Shown in pieces: positions 15,070 to 33,867 of a stretch of DNA of 64,000 nt. The DNA is from JADJXM01 sp937967285 (GTDB taxonomy: Bacteria; Acidobacteriota; Blastocatellia; RBC074), in the NCBI GenBank assembly GCA_050249535.1, contig JBFWQI010000031.1:8208-72207 (forward strand), in the 5' to 3' direction. A program made the position numbers and the translations under genes. Under the pieces are notes generated by a model. The model saw nothing but the letters and a program-made list of their open reading frames with translations, searched no databases and was not told where the DNA came from. The first letter of the stretch is position 1. Every line of letters begins with the position of its first letter.

Positions 15070-17012
15070 AGCTGCCGGTCGTCGACTCCCTTGGCGAAGA
15101 GGAAGATTCTGTTATCCGTCGTCGTAGCAGCCAGTCCGGCGTCGGTTACGCCGGGATTGGGCAGCGCCATCCACCCGCTCCACGTGCCGGTCTCGCTGCA
15201 GATGTTGACGTAGGGCATCATATCCGTCCCCTTGACGAAGAGGTACAACTGGCCGTCGGCGGTAACGGCGGTGATCGCCGCATCGGTTCTGCCGTCGCCG
15301 GGAACTTCAGCCCAGGGCAGCCAGAAGCCGTCGACCGTCCGCATCCTGACCAGAATACGTTTCGAGGTCAGTCCCTTGGTGAAGATGTACAGTTCGTCCT
15401 GAAACGAGACCACGGCGGGCGTAACGTCGGTGTGCCCCTCGCCGGGGACGGCGTCCCATCCGCTCCAGTATCTGCCGCCGGGAGCGAGTTCATTCAGATA
15501 CACTTTCTGGTCCGACCCGACCGCGCTCACCACCAGCCTTCCGTTGACGATGGCAGAAGCGACAGATGTGCTGGTGAGCAGTCCGCCGGGAATGTCATCC
15601 CACGGTCTCAACGACAGCTCCGGTTCGTCGAAGCGGTAATATTTGTGACGGATGCGGCCCTCCTGATCGACCGCGAAGGCATAAAGCCGCGTGTTGTGCA
15701 GCGAACATGACAGGGCGTGATCGGACTCGATCTTCTGTGGATCGGGTCGCCAACCCGACCACTGGCGGTCGGTATCCGGATCGCGACCCGTGTCGGGCTC
15801 CTCGGGCACGGCCGCCAGCGATTCATCCATTTTGTTGAAGCTGTTCAGGTAGACTTCGCTGTCGCTCCGGTTATTGCCGAACAGGAAGACATCGCCGTAA
15901 GCGTCGACGGTAGCTGCCGGCGCGCGTTCGGTGGTGAAGCCGCCGGGAACGGGGCGCCAGTCGTTCCAGTTCGGGATGCGTGGCGGTTTGGCGACGAAGC
16001 ACCCCGATTCGAGCTCGGTTCCCTGAACGTAAAATCCGGCCGTCGACCAGCGACCAGGAACCCTGCCGACAGGCTGCTGAGTGTAACGCGATCCGTCCCA
16101 CGCCACCTCCCACAACTCGCCCGTCATCTCGTTGACCACGACCAGCCGGCCGAGCCTGTTCAGAAACTGACCGGCCGACGCGCAGAGAATCCGATTCTCG
16201 CGCTCGCGATCGAAGGCGAGCTGCGTCTGATAGAATGTCCCGCCGCGCGGAGGTATGAAGCGCAGGTCCTCGGCCGCGTAACCGATGTTGGCCAGCAGCG
16301 TCGCCTGTCCGGCGGCGTCGATGGCGTAGATCTTTCCGCCGTGCGGATCGTCGTCGCTGTAGCCTTCGACCCCGACGATGATCTGCCCTCCCAGCGGGCC
16401 GAAAGTTCGCGGAGCGACCGCCACTCCTTCCAGTCTCATCTTCAGATCGATCAGCAGAGTCGGAGAGCCGTCAGCCGAGACGAGATAGATCGCGCCGTTC
16501 GCTTCCATCGCGATCAGCCGGCCTCCGAAATCGCCTTCGGTGTCGAAACCGAGACCGCCCCACAGCCCGCCGCCCGGGCCGAACTCGATCCAGACGTCTG
16601 AAATCACTTCGCCGCCGGCGCCCAGTCGCGAGACCTCAGTCTGCGGGCCGCGGCCGATGTAGATCTCGCGCGGAACGAAGCCGGCCGCCAACGGAGGACC
16701 GGCATCCGGAACTATCGCCATCTTCGATTCGACGCGGCGGTACATCCCGTACCCTGCGGCGAACCTCTCCCGCGATCCGTCCCTGCCGATCGAATTGAGG
16801 ATCTGTGTCCGGCTCTCGAGCGGAGTCGTGTACGGAGACAACGACACGAGCAGGCGATCGCTCCCCTGATGCCAGGCGAGTCCCTTCGGATTGACCACCT
16901 CGCCCGGTCTGACGGTCTGATCGAAATCGCCGCGGAAGGCGACCAGCTCCGTGAACTGATACGGATACTCCGACGGCGGGAGGACGACGGCAAGTGGCTG
17001 CTGATTACTCAT
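15048..17012 (-). CDS. Two-propeller protein: sorbosone-dehydrogenase/NHL-like N-half plus PLL-like lectin C-half
   Basis: 654 residues. The N-terminal half (about 25-340) has propeller strands such as PKGLAWHQGSDRLLVSL, GGLGFDTEGDFGGRLIAM and LEGVAVAPRTFGPLGGQIIVGV, similar to glucose/sorbosone-dehydrogenase or NHL folds. The C-terminal half (about 350-654) has about six repeats of the type W-x-x-W-x-x-VPGG...T..A...-G-x-LYLF-x-KG (for example NWNDWRPVPGGFT, WSGWDAVPGEGHTD, WLPWAEVPGDGRTD), typical of PLL-like fucose-binding propellers. There is no signal peptide, which is odd for such a protein. CGGAGCGC and GAGAG precede the ATG. Sugar binding is likely; biological role unknown. Confidence 0.75.
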   Translation of the reverse strand: MSNQQPLAVVLPPSEYPYQFTELVAFRGDFDQTVRPGEVVNPKGLAWHQGSDRLLVSLSPYTTPLESRTQILNSIGRDGSRERFAAGYGMYRRVESKMAIVPDAGPPLAAGFVPREIYIGRGPQTEVSRLGAGGEVISDVWIEFGPGGGLWGGLGFDTEGDFGGRLIAMEANGAIYLVSADGSPTLLIDLKMRLEGVAVAPRTFGPLGGQIIVGVEGYSDDDPHGGKIYAIDAAGQATLLANIGYAAEDLRFIPPRGGTFYQTQLAFDRERENRILCASAGQFLNRLGRLVVVNEMTGELWEVAWDGSRYTQQPVGRVPGRWSTAGFYVQGTELESGCFVAKPPRIPNWNDWRPVPGGFTTERAPAATVDAYGDVFLFGNNRSDSEVYLNSFNKMDESLAAVPEEPDTGRDPDTDRQWSGWRPDPQKIESDHALSCSLHNTRLYAFAVDQEGRIRHKYYRFDEPELSLRPWDDIPGGLLTSTSVASAIVNGRLVVSAVGSDQKVYLNELAPGGRYWSGWDAVPGEGHTDVTPAVVSFQDELYIFTKGLTSKRILVRMRTVDGFWLPWAEVPGDGRTDAAITAVTADGQLYLFVKGTDMMPYVNICSETGTWSGWMALPNPGVTDAGLAATTTDNRIFLFAKGVDDRQLYVRSTA

Positions 17013-17038
17013 TGTCTCTCGATCTGCGCTCCGTGTAT

Positions 17039-18316
<1,278 letters not shown>

Positions 18317-18706
18317 CTGTTACCTCGAGTAGATTTTTTTATTCAGAAAGCAGACCATCCGACTGTGCGGGGTGTGGTCGAAGGGGCCGTATCAAGCACG
18401 CATGCTAACGCAAGCCGGTCGCCGTTGTCGAATCCGATCGCAGTCCGTGCCCTGTCAGGATAAGGCAGATTTTTCAGGCAGGATCAACAGGATTTGACAG
18501 GATTTACAGGATTGATTCAGGTCTATGAATTGGTCTATCTGCCCTGAAATTCCCTCTAGCAGCCTTGCGATTTTTCAATATCATCCTGTAAATCCTGTCA
18601 AATCCTGTTGATCCTGTCTGAAAAATCCTCTTCCACAAGCTGAGTAATTATTGCGGATTTGCAGATTGGGTTTTGAAGAAGCATACTTCGTGGTCATATT
18701 TCCGAT
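18317..18706. other. 390-base divergent intergenic region between glyA and the GT39-like gene
   Basis: It holds the glyA 5' region (18317-18467), with no clear promoter match, and the ATCCTGT-type inverted repeat described separately. No coding potential was recognised. Confidence 0.6.
18468..18627. repeat. ATCCTGT-unit long inverted repeat
   Basis: The arms 18468-18512 and 18583-18627 are 45 nt each and complementary at 44 positions. Each arm is itself made of four degenerate 9-10 nt units (ATCCTGTAA, ATCCTGTCA, ATCCTGTTG, ATCCTGTCT on the right arm). The loop is 70 nt. Similar ATCCTGT strings are familiar as dispersed intergenic repeats in unrelated bacteria. Confidence 0.85.
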
Positions 18707-20471
18707 ATGAGAGCCTTGAAGAAACTTCAAAATAGCGGAATGGCGGGCAGATTAGCGCCGCTGATACCGATCGCGTCATTTCTGCTGCTGCTGGCGGCCT
18801 CCTGGCGGCGCTGGACCTCTCCGATCGCCGACAGCGGCCGGGAGATGGAGCTGCCGCTTCGCCTGCTCGAGGGCGAGTGGCTCTACCGCGACGTTCATTA
18901 CCTCTATCCTCCTTTCGCTCCGTATCTCAATTCGCTGCTCTACGGCATTTTCGGAGCGCATCTCGATGTGCTGCTGGCGGCGGGGATAGTTTGCGCGGTG
19001 GCGATCACGCTGCTTGCCCTGCTGATCGGGCGCAGGATCCTCTCGCCGCTCGACGCCGCGCTCGTTGCGGCGGCGGTGATCGTGCTCTGCATCTTCAAGC
19101 CGTCCGGGAATCTGATCTCTCCCTACGCCTATGCCGCGCTCTACGGCATGGTCTTTGCGTTGACGTCGCTCCTCTTCACGCTTCGCTACGCCGAAAACAG
19201 CAGAGTTCGGGAACTTATGTTTGCCGGAGTGATGATCGGACTGGCGGGCATCAGCAAGCAGGAGTTCGGATTCGCCTCGGCGGCGACCGTGACCTGCGCG
19301 ATCCTGTATCTGCACCGGCCTGAGTGGCGTGTGATCGCGACCCGGCTAAGTGCGGCAGCCGTGCCGGCGCTGCTGATCGGACTGCCGGTCTACGGTCTGG
19401 CATTCTACAACGTCGGCTGGGAGACGCTGGTCCGCGACTGTCATCTTCTTTACACGCATCTGCCGGAGTCGCTGGTCTACTACAACGCGCAGCGGACGGG
19501 GATGGACCGGCCGCTGCTGTCGCTGCTGCAGATGCTCGGAGGCGCGGCCGTGGGAGGCGTCGCGCTCAGCCTGACCGTCCTGATCGGCGGCCGGGCGCGC
19601 GGTGCGGGGAAGACGGCTTCGGTTGCACTGCTGATCTCGGCGGCCGTCGCCGCAGTCGTCGCGCTGATCGCCGGCCGGCAATGGGACGGCAGTCCTCTGC
19701 GCGCCCTGCCGATCCTGCTGGTTGTCCTTATTTTTCTGGAGTGGCGGAAGAGGCACGGGGCGGCGGTCTTCATCATCTCGATCTACAGTCTGGCAATCCT
19801 CGCCCGCGTCACGCTCCGTGTGCCGAGCGGCGGAGCGTTCGGCGGATTCTTCCTGCCGACATCGCTGATAATCTTCTTTCACCTCTTCATCAATCTGCTG
19901 CCGGAAGAACTGAGACGCCGGACAGGGGACGACGTCGTTGCCGGCAGAGTGCGGCGCGTCGCCCGCGGCCTGATCATCCTCACGATTCTGGTTATGACGG
20001 TCGTCTTTTCGATCCGTTACAGGAAGAACTTCACGCATCCGATCGCTGCGGAGCGAGGCATAATCGTCGCGCCGTCCGTCACCGGACCGGCGATCGAGGA
20101 AGCTCTGCGCTTCATCGAGGCGAACACGCGGCCGTCTGAGCCGATCGCCGTCTTCCCTGAAGGAGTCGATCTGGCCTTCCTGACCGGCCGCAGTACGCCC
20201 TTCCGGCATCAGATACTGATTCCGGGACTGATGCTTCCGGCCGATGAGAGACGCGCGATCGAGACGCTGCGGAAGGTCCGGTATGTTCTGATCGTCAACC
20301 GCCCGATGCGCGAGTTCGGCGCCGAAGCCTTCGGCAGCGACTTCTATCGGGATCTCGGCCGGTTCATCGATGAGAATTATGAGCTTGTCAGGATCTGCGG
20401 GAAGAAGGAAGACCGGAATCCACGGATCGGAGCCTCCGGGTTCTTCATCAAAATCTACCGGCTCAAGGGGG

Positions 20472-20485
<14 letters not shown>
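18707..20485 (+). CDS. Multi-pass membrane glycosyltransferase, GT39/ArnT-like
   Basis: 592 residues with roughly ten hydrophobic helices. The first periplasmic loop has the acidic pair typical of polyprenyl-phosphate sugar transferases (SPIADSGREMELPLRLLEGE, then LYRDVHYLYPPFAPY), and the C-terminal part (about 440-592) is soluble. This resembles the PMT/ArnT/GT39 clan, which transfers sugars from lipid carriers to proteins or glycans outside the membrane. The ATG at 18707 has no clear ribosome binding site; ATG 18740 is an alternative. Its 3' end overlaps the convergent MFS gene by 14 bp. Donor and acceptor cannot be inferred. Confidence 0.75.
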
Positions 20486-21755
<1,270 letters not shown>

Positions 21756-21822
21756 GAAGAACGCCGGCGGGGCAGGTTGACGGAACCGGAAGGCGGGAGA
21801 GTGCCTTCCGGCTCCCTTCAGA

Positions 21823-22209
<387 letters not shown>

Positions 22210-22323
22210 GTGTGTTGCTATCCTCCGTATTCTCAGTTGATGAATCATAGCGCCGTGACCGGTCTCACGGCTCAATTCAAAAATACTACTATGTCCAACC
22301 TGCAGTCACAAGCTGGGATAACT

Positions 22324-22408
22324 CTGGAGTGCGGCGCCTGTGAGCGTCGCTATGCAATCCTGAAGGTGGCTGAAACATTAAACGGCATCAGCGGGCGCCG
22401 CACTCCAG
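22324..22408. repeat. CTGGAGTGCGGCGCC inverted repeat
   Basis: CTGGAGTGCGGCGCC (22324-22338) is a perfect 15-bp match to GGCGCCGCACTCCAG (22394-22408), with a 55-nt loop. The same TCTGGAGTGCGGCGC string follows the stop codons at 57308 and 63913, so it is a dispersed element. Confidence 0.8.
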
Positions 22409-22410
22409 CA

Positions 22411-23115
22411 CTATTTCTTCTTTCCGCTGAAAGTGCCTTCGGCCGCGCCGGCCAGGTTGAGCTTGCCCTGCATGGTCTTGCCGTCGGTGGTTCCGGTGTA
22501 GGTGACGGTGCCGTCGAGCTGTCCGCTGACCTTGAAAGAGAATTCGATCTTGTCGCCTTTGACCGTTCCGGTCAGTTGCGATTCGCCGAGCAGCCCTTTG
22601 TACTGGCCGGTCAGCATCTCGCCCTCCTGTTTGAATGTGAAGGAAGGGGTGCCGGAACCGGCTTCGGTCTCGACCTTGATCTCCCAATCACCGGTGACGT
22701 TGATCGCTGAGGATTGAGCGGCGGGCGCCGCGCCGGCTCGTTTGGCCTTCCACTCATCCTCGGCGAATCCGCCGAAGCTGGCCGTTCCCGACATCGAATC
22801 GCCGTCGATCTTGCCCGACATGGTGATGGTCAGATCGTTGTCCTGGTATTTGACGGTGTAGGAGAATTCGATCTCATTGCCGTTGATCTTGCCCTCGACG
22901 GGGAGTCCCGCGGGATCTCCGGCAGCCGCGCCCTCGCGTTTCAGCTCGCCGGTCAGCTTGCCGCCGTCGACCTTGAAGACGGCTCTGAAATTCCTCGCCC
23001 CTCCCGGCGTGTTGAGGACGACATCCCAGGCGCCTGCCGCGCCGCCGTTCTGCGCTCTCGCAGTAGTCCCCGCAATGCAGAGGACGACCAGACACACGGT
23101 CATGATCTTGCCCAT
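22411..23115 (-). CDS. Secreted protein with two tandem beta-sheet repeats, function unknown
   Basis: 234 residues from ATG 23115, which gives a good signal peptide (MGKIMTVCLVVLCIAGTTARAQ) and a GGGAGA motif about 11 nt upstream. The mature protein contains two related halves: GAWDVVLNTPGG...GGKLTGELKREG...GNEIEFSYTVKYQ...GTASFGG, and GDWEIKVETEAG...GEMLTGQYKGLLG...GDKIEFSFKVSG...GKLNLAG. Each looks like a half beta-barrel of about 100 residues, so the protein probably arose by duplication and may form one lipocalin-like barrel. No catalytic motif is visible. Confidence 0.78.
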   Translation of the reverse strand: MGKIMTVCLVVLCIAGTTARAQNGGAAGAWDVVLNTPGGARNFRAVFKVDGGKLTGELKREGAAAGDPAGLPVEGKINGNEIEFSYTVKYQDNDLTITMSGKIDGDSMSGTASFGGFAEDEWKAKRAGAAPAAQSSAINVTGDWEIKVETEAGSGTPSFTFKQEGEMLTGQYKGLLGESQLTGTVKGDKIEFSFKVSGQLDGTVTYTGTTDGKTMQGKLNLAGAAEGTFSGKKK

Positions 23116-23332
23116 AATTTGTTGATTCTCCCTTCGGTGAGTTGGTGGAATGAGTGCGAAAACGAAGCCTACACCCGAGACGACGGGCAGCGCAAGCGCG
23201 GGCGCCGGCGAGGAGATCCGTCCCGGTCTTGTTCGATCTCCACGCTCGTTGATAGAATCACGGAACGCCGGATCAGGCGCGCAATCCATAGAATTCCAAA
23301 GGATAAAAACGATCTCGAAACAAGGAGCCGTC

Positions 23333-23797
23333 ATGCCAGTCAGGGAAATCACCAGTCTCGATGAACTCAAATCGCTGGTCGGCAGCGAGGTCAATGTCGG
23401 AGACTGGTTCGAGGTGACTCAGGAGAAGATCGACCAGTTCGCAGAGGCCACGGGCGATCACCAGTGGATCCATATCGATCGTGAAAGGGCGCGGACCGAG
23501 TCGCCTTTCGGGACGACCATCGCTCACGGATTTCTGACGCTCTCGCTGCTCAGTCACCTGGTGAGCCGGACGGTGAGGATCAGCCTGCCGGCGAAGATGG
23601 GAATAAATTACGGCCTCAACAAGGTCCGCTTTCCGTCGCCGGTTCCCTCCGGCGCCAGAGTCAGGGCTCGGGCGACGCTCGGCTCGATCGAGGAGATCGA
23701 GGGCGGAATCCAGATCGTCTGGAACGTGACCGTCGAGCGCGAGGGCGGCGATAAGCCCTGCTGCGTTGCCGAATGGCTGGTCCGCCAGTATCGCTGA
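23333..23797 (+). CDS. MaoC-family (R)-specific enoyl-CoA hydratase
   Basis: 154 residues from ATG 23333, which has AAGGAG 6 nt upstream; the open frame extends up to 23150 without support. The hydratase-2 motif is intact in FAEATGDHQWIHID: Asp42 and His47 are the catalytic pair, followed by the hot-dog core (TTIAHGFLTLSLLS; GINYGLNKVRFPSPVPSGARVR). It hydrates trans-2-enoyl-CoA to (R)-3-hydroxyacyl-CoA. It sits 23 bp upstream of a DUF2889 gene, a likely two-gene unit. Confidence 0.9.
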   Translation: MPVREITSLDELKSLVGSEVNVGDWFEVTQEKIDQFAEATGDHQWIHIDRERARTESPFGTTIAHGFLTLSLLSHLVSRTVRISLPAKMGINYGLNKVRFPSPVPSGARVRARATLGSIEEIEGGIQIVWNVTVEREGGDKPCCVAEWLVRQYR

Positions 23798-23820
23798 GAC
23801 CCAAAACCGGGAGGATGACC

Positions 23821-24738
<918 letters not shown>

Positions 24739-24759
24739 TCGATTCCCGAATCGATAGCT

Positions 24760-28026
<3,267 letters not shown>

Positions 28027-28046
28027 GCGCTTTCCGGAGCAAAATC

Positions 28047-28144
28047 ATCCACTAAGGACACGAAGAATCACAAAGAATGGTGCACTGATCGGCCCTTGAA
28101 CAGTTTCAATATCTGCTTTGTGCATCTTTGTGTCCTTCGTGGAT
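28047..28144. repeat. GGACAC-AAAG-type inverted repeat
   Basis: The arms 28047-28075 and 28116-28144 are 29 nt each with 25 complementary positions (left arm ATCCACTAAGGACACGAAG...). The loop is 40 nt. It belongs to a family of dispersed intergenic repeats with GGACAC and CACAAAG words. Confidence 0.75.
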
Positions 28145-28169
28145 GACAATCGATCAGGGAGAATGAACC

Positions 28170-28949
28170 ATGGATCTTATGGGTAAGGCGGCGATCATTA
28201 CCGGCGGAGGCACCGGCGTCGGTCGTTCCACGGCGATCGAACTGGCGAAGCGAGGATGCTCCGTCATGATCAATTACAGTCGATCCAAGGCGGATGCCGA
28301 GGAGACGGCGGCCGAAGTCGCCGCGCTCGGCGTAAAAGCCATCCCGTTTCAGGCCGACGTCGCCGACGATGCTGCCTGCCGGCGGATGGCGGATGCCGCG
28401 GCGCGGGAGTTCGGCCGGCTGGATGTCCTCGTCAACAATGCGGGGACGACTTCGTTCATCCGGCACGATGATATGGAGGCTGTCGGAATGGACGAATGGA
28501 TGAGGATCATGTCGACCAACGTCATCGGCGCCTTCCAGGTGACGCGAGCCGTGAAGGCTGCGCTGCTCGCCTCAGGCGACGGAGAGATCGTCAACGTCTC
28601 GAGCGTGGCCGGTCTGGCCGGCACGGGCAGCTCGATCCCGTACTGCGCGTCGAAGGCGGCGCTCAACAACATGACCGTCACTCTGGCGCGCGTCTTCGCG
28701 CCGAAGGTTCGCGTCAACGCGGTCGCTCCGGGTTTCATCGACACACGCTGGATCAAGGAAGGCATCGGCGAAGAGGGCTATCTCAAGGCGAAAGAGAGGA
28801 CCGAACAGACCGCCCTGCTCGGCAAGGTGCTGCAGCCTGAAGATGTCGCCGCCGCGATCCTGTCGATTATCACCGGGTCGGATCTGATGACCGGCCAGGT
28901 GATCTGCCTCGACGCCGGAATGCTGATCTCAAACTTTTCGTTCCGCTGA
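28170..28949 (+). CDS. Short-chain dehydrogenase/reductase (FabG-like)
   Basis: 259 residues. Rossmann motif TGGGTGVG (11-18), NNAG (89-92), and the catalytic triad Ser144 or Ser145, Tyr158 and Lys162 in YCASK. NAD(P)-dependent, cytoplasmic, with no signal. GGGAGA lies 9 nt before the ATG. The basic Arg/Ser at the end of strand 2 (NYSRSK) suggests NADP preference. Located between two exported catabolic proteins, it may oxidise a sugar or sugar lactone, but an acyl-carrier role cannot be excluded. Confidence 0.88.
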   Translation: MDLMGKAAIITGGGTGVGRSTAIELAKRGCSVMINYSRSKADAEETAAEVAALGVKAIPFQADVADDAACRRMADAAAREFGRLDVLVNNAGTTSFIRHDDMEAVGMDEWMRIMSTNVIGAFQVTRAVKAALLASGDGEIVNVSSVAGLAGTGSSIPYCASKAALNNMTVTLARVFAPKVRVNAVAPGFIDTRWIKEGIGEEGYLKAKERTEQTALLGKVLQPEDVAAAILSIITGSDLMTGQVICLDAGMLISNFSFR

Positions 28950-28965
28950 TTTAGTGCTGTATAAC

Positions 28966-29112
28966 CTGATTTTTAAACGCAGAGGCGCAGAGACGGCAGA
29001 GATTTGTTGAGTATGGCAATGTTCGTTAGATGAACGCTGGGTGAGACTCAAAATTTAAATATCCAAAATATCAATCTCTGCCCCCTTTGCAGCTCTGCGT
29101 TTAAAAAATCAG
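28966..29112. repeat. CGCAGAGG-type long inverted repeat
   Basis: The arms 28966-29004 and 29073-29112 are about 39-40 nt, beginning CTGATTTTTAAACGCAGAG and ending in its complement, with few mismatches; the loop is 68 nt. It ends 18 bp before the start of the fucosidase-like gene and could form a stem in its leader or end the SDR transcript. Confidence 0.8.
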
Positions 29113-29129
29113 AAAAGCATTGAGGGAAA

Positions 29130-30596
29130 ATGCCGATCAGAATACTGATAATTTTGCTGCTCATCGTGCCCGTATTCGAAACGCCCGCGCCGGCGCCGTA
29201 CGGGCCCGTACCTTCGCCCCGTCAGTTGCTGTGGCACGAGATGGAGCTCTACGCCTTCGTCCATTTCTCGCCCAATACCTTCACCGATCGCGAATGGGGA
29301 TACGGCGACGAAGATCCCGGACTGTTCAACCCGACCGATTTCGATCCCGATCAGATAATGACCGCGCTGAAAGCGGCCGGAATGAAAGGCGTCATCCTGA
29401 CCGCCAAGCATCACGACGGTTATTGCATGTGGCCGACACTGACGACCGATCACAACATCAGCCGCAGCCGCTGGCGCGACGGCAGGGGAGACGTGGTCAG
29501 GGAGTTCGCCGATGCGTCCCGCCGGCACGGCCTCAAATTCGGCGTCTACCTCTCGCCCTGGGATCGCAACAACAGCCAATACGGCAAGCCGGAATACGTC
29601 GATCTTTACCGCGAGCAGTTGCGGGAGCTGCTGACCTGGTACGGCCCGCTCTTCGAGGTCTGGCACGACGGAGCGAACGGCGGCGACGGATACTACGGCG
29701 GCGCGCGCGAAACCAGAAAGATCGACAAGACGAAATATTACGACTGGCCGAACACTTGGGAACTGGTTCGCCGATGGCAGCCGAACGCGGTCATCTTCAG
29801 CGACGCCGGTCCGGACATCCGCTGGGTCGGCAACGAGAAGGGCATCGCCGGCGATCCGGCATGGGCGACCGTCAAATCTGAGGGCGTCTATCCGGGCAGG
29901 GAAGGCATCGAGAAGTTACTCAACAGCGGGGAACGCGACGGCGAGACGTGGCGGCCTGCCGAGTGCGACGTCTCGATCCGGCCCGGCTGGTTCTGGCACG
30001 AAAACCAGAACGACAAGGTCAAGACTCCCCGGCAGCTCCTCGATCTCTATTTCCTGTCGGTCGGACGAGGCGGATCATTTCTGCTCAACGTGCCGCCGGA
30101 TCGCCGCGGCCGGATTCACGAAAACGATGTCCGCTCGCTCGCGGGTTTCGGCGAACTGCTCCAGAAGACCTTCGCGGTGAATCTGGCGGCCGGAGCCGGA
30201 TTGAAAGCGAGCAATGTCCGGGGATCAGATTCACGATTCGGCCCCGCGAATGTGCTCGACGCCGATCGTTACTCATACTGGGCGACCGACGACGGAGTGA
30301 CGACAGCCGAACTCGAAATCGACCTCCGAGGCGAGAAGCGGTTCAACATCGTCCGGCTCCGCGAAAACATCAGACTCGGTCAGCGGATCGACCGGTTTTC
30401 GATCGAGTACTGGAAGGACGGCGGTTGGGCCGAATTCGGCTCAGGCACGAGCATCGGAGCTCAACGGCTGGTCCGGTCTCAACCAGTCACAACAAACAAA
30501 TTGAGATTGAAGATCCTGCAGTCCGCCGCCGCTCCGTGCCTGAGCGACTTCGGACTGTTTCTCGAGCATGGAGTACCGCCTTCAGGCGGGCTTTAA
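29130..30596 (+). CDS. GH29-like alpha-L-fucosidase with C-terminal discoidin domain, exported
   Basis: 488 residues. Signal peptide (about 3-18), then a GH29 TIM barrel: FVHFSPNTFTDREWGYGDED, AAGMKGVILTAKHHDGYCMW, HGLKFGVYLSPWDRN, and the nucleophile region FEVWHDGANGG, where Asp180 is the predicted nucleophile. A C-terminal F5/8 type C (discoidin) domain spans about 350-480. It should release terminal fucose (or a related sugar) from glycans outside the cytoplasmic membrane. GAGGG precedes the ATG. The last residues, VPPSGGL, are encoded by an inverted repeat that has invaded the end of the gene. Confidence 0.88.
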   Translation: MPIRILIILLLIVPVFETPAPAPYGPVPSPRQLLWHEMELYAFVHFSPNTFTDREWGYGDEDPGLFNPTDFDPDQIMTALKAAGMKGVILTAKHHDGYCMWPTLTTDHNISRSRWRDGRGDVVREFADASRRHGLKFGVYLSPWDRNNSQYGKPEYVDLYREQLRELLTWYGPLFEVWHDGANGGDGYYGGARETRKIDKTKYYDWPNTWELVRRWQPNAVIFSDAGPDIRWVGNEKGIAGDPAWATVKSEGVYPGREGIEKLLNSGERDGETWRPAECDVSIRPGWFWHENQNDKVKTPRQLLDLYFLSVGRGGSFLLNVPPDRRGRIHENDVRSLAGFGELLQKTFAVNLAAGAGLKASNVRGSDSRFGPANVLDADRYSYWATDDGVTTAELEIDLRGEKRFNIVRLRENIRLGQRIDRFSIEYWKDGGWAEFGSGTSIGAQRLVRSQPVTTNKLRLKILQSAAAPCLSDFGLFLEHGVPPSGGL

Positions 30597-30627
30597 GCTC
30601 GAATCTGAACTGCCCGCCTGAAGGCGG
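30576..30627. repeat. CCGCCTTCAGGCGGGC perfect inverted repeat over a gene end
   Basis: CCGCCTTCAGGCGGGC (30576-30591) and its exact complement (30612-30627), each itself palindromic around CTTCAG/CTGAAG. It encodes the last residues of the fucosidase-like gene, and its right arm lies about 17 nt upstream of the DUF1501 start codon. Confidence 0.85.
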
Positions 30628-30644
30628 GACACCGAACTAAAATC

Positions 30645-32072
<1,428 letters not shown>

Positions 32073-32106
32073 TGCCGGAGCGCGGGCGTCCGTGTTCCGG
32101 CATCAG

Positions 32107-32595
<489 letters not shown>

Positions 32596-32598
32596 CGA

Positions 32599-33864
<1,266 letters not shown>

Positions 33865-33867
33865 CCC

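Noticed and set aside
23150..23332. Upstream extension of the MaoC gene
   Set aside because: The AAGGAG-ATG at 23333 is well placed and gives the normal N-terminus; the extension overlaps the promoter region of the divergent gene.
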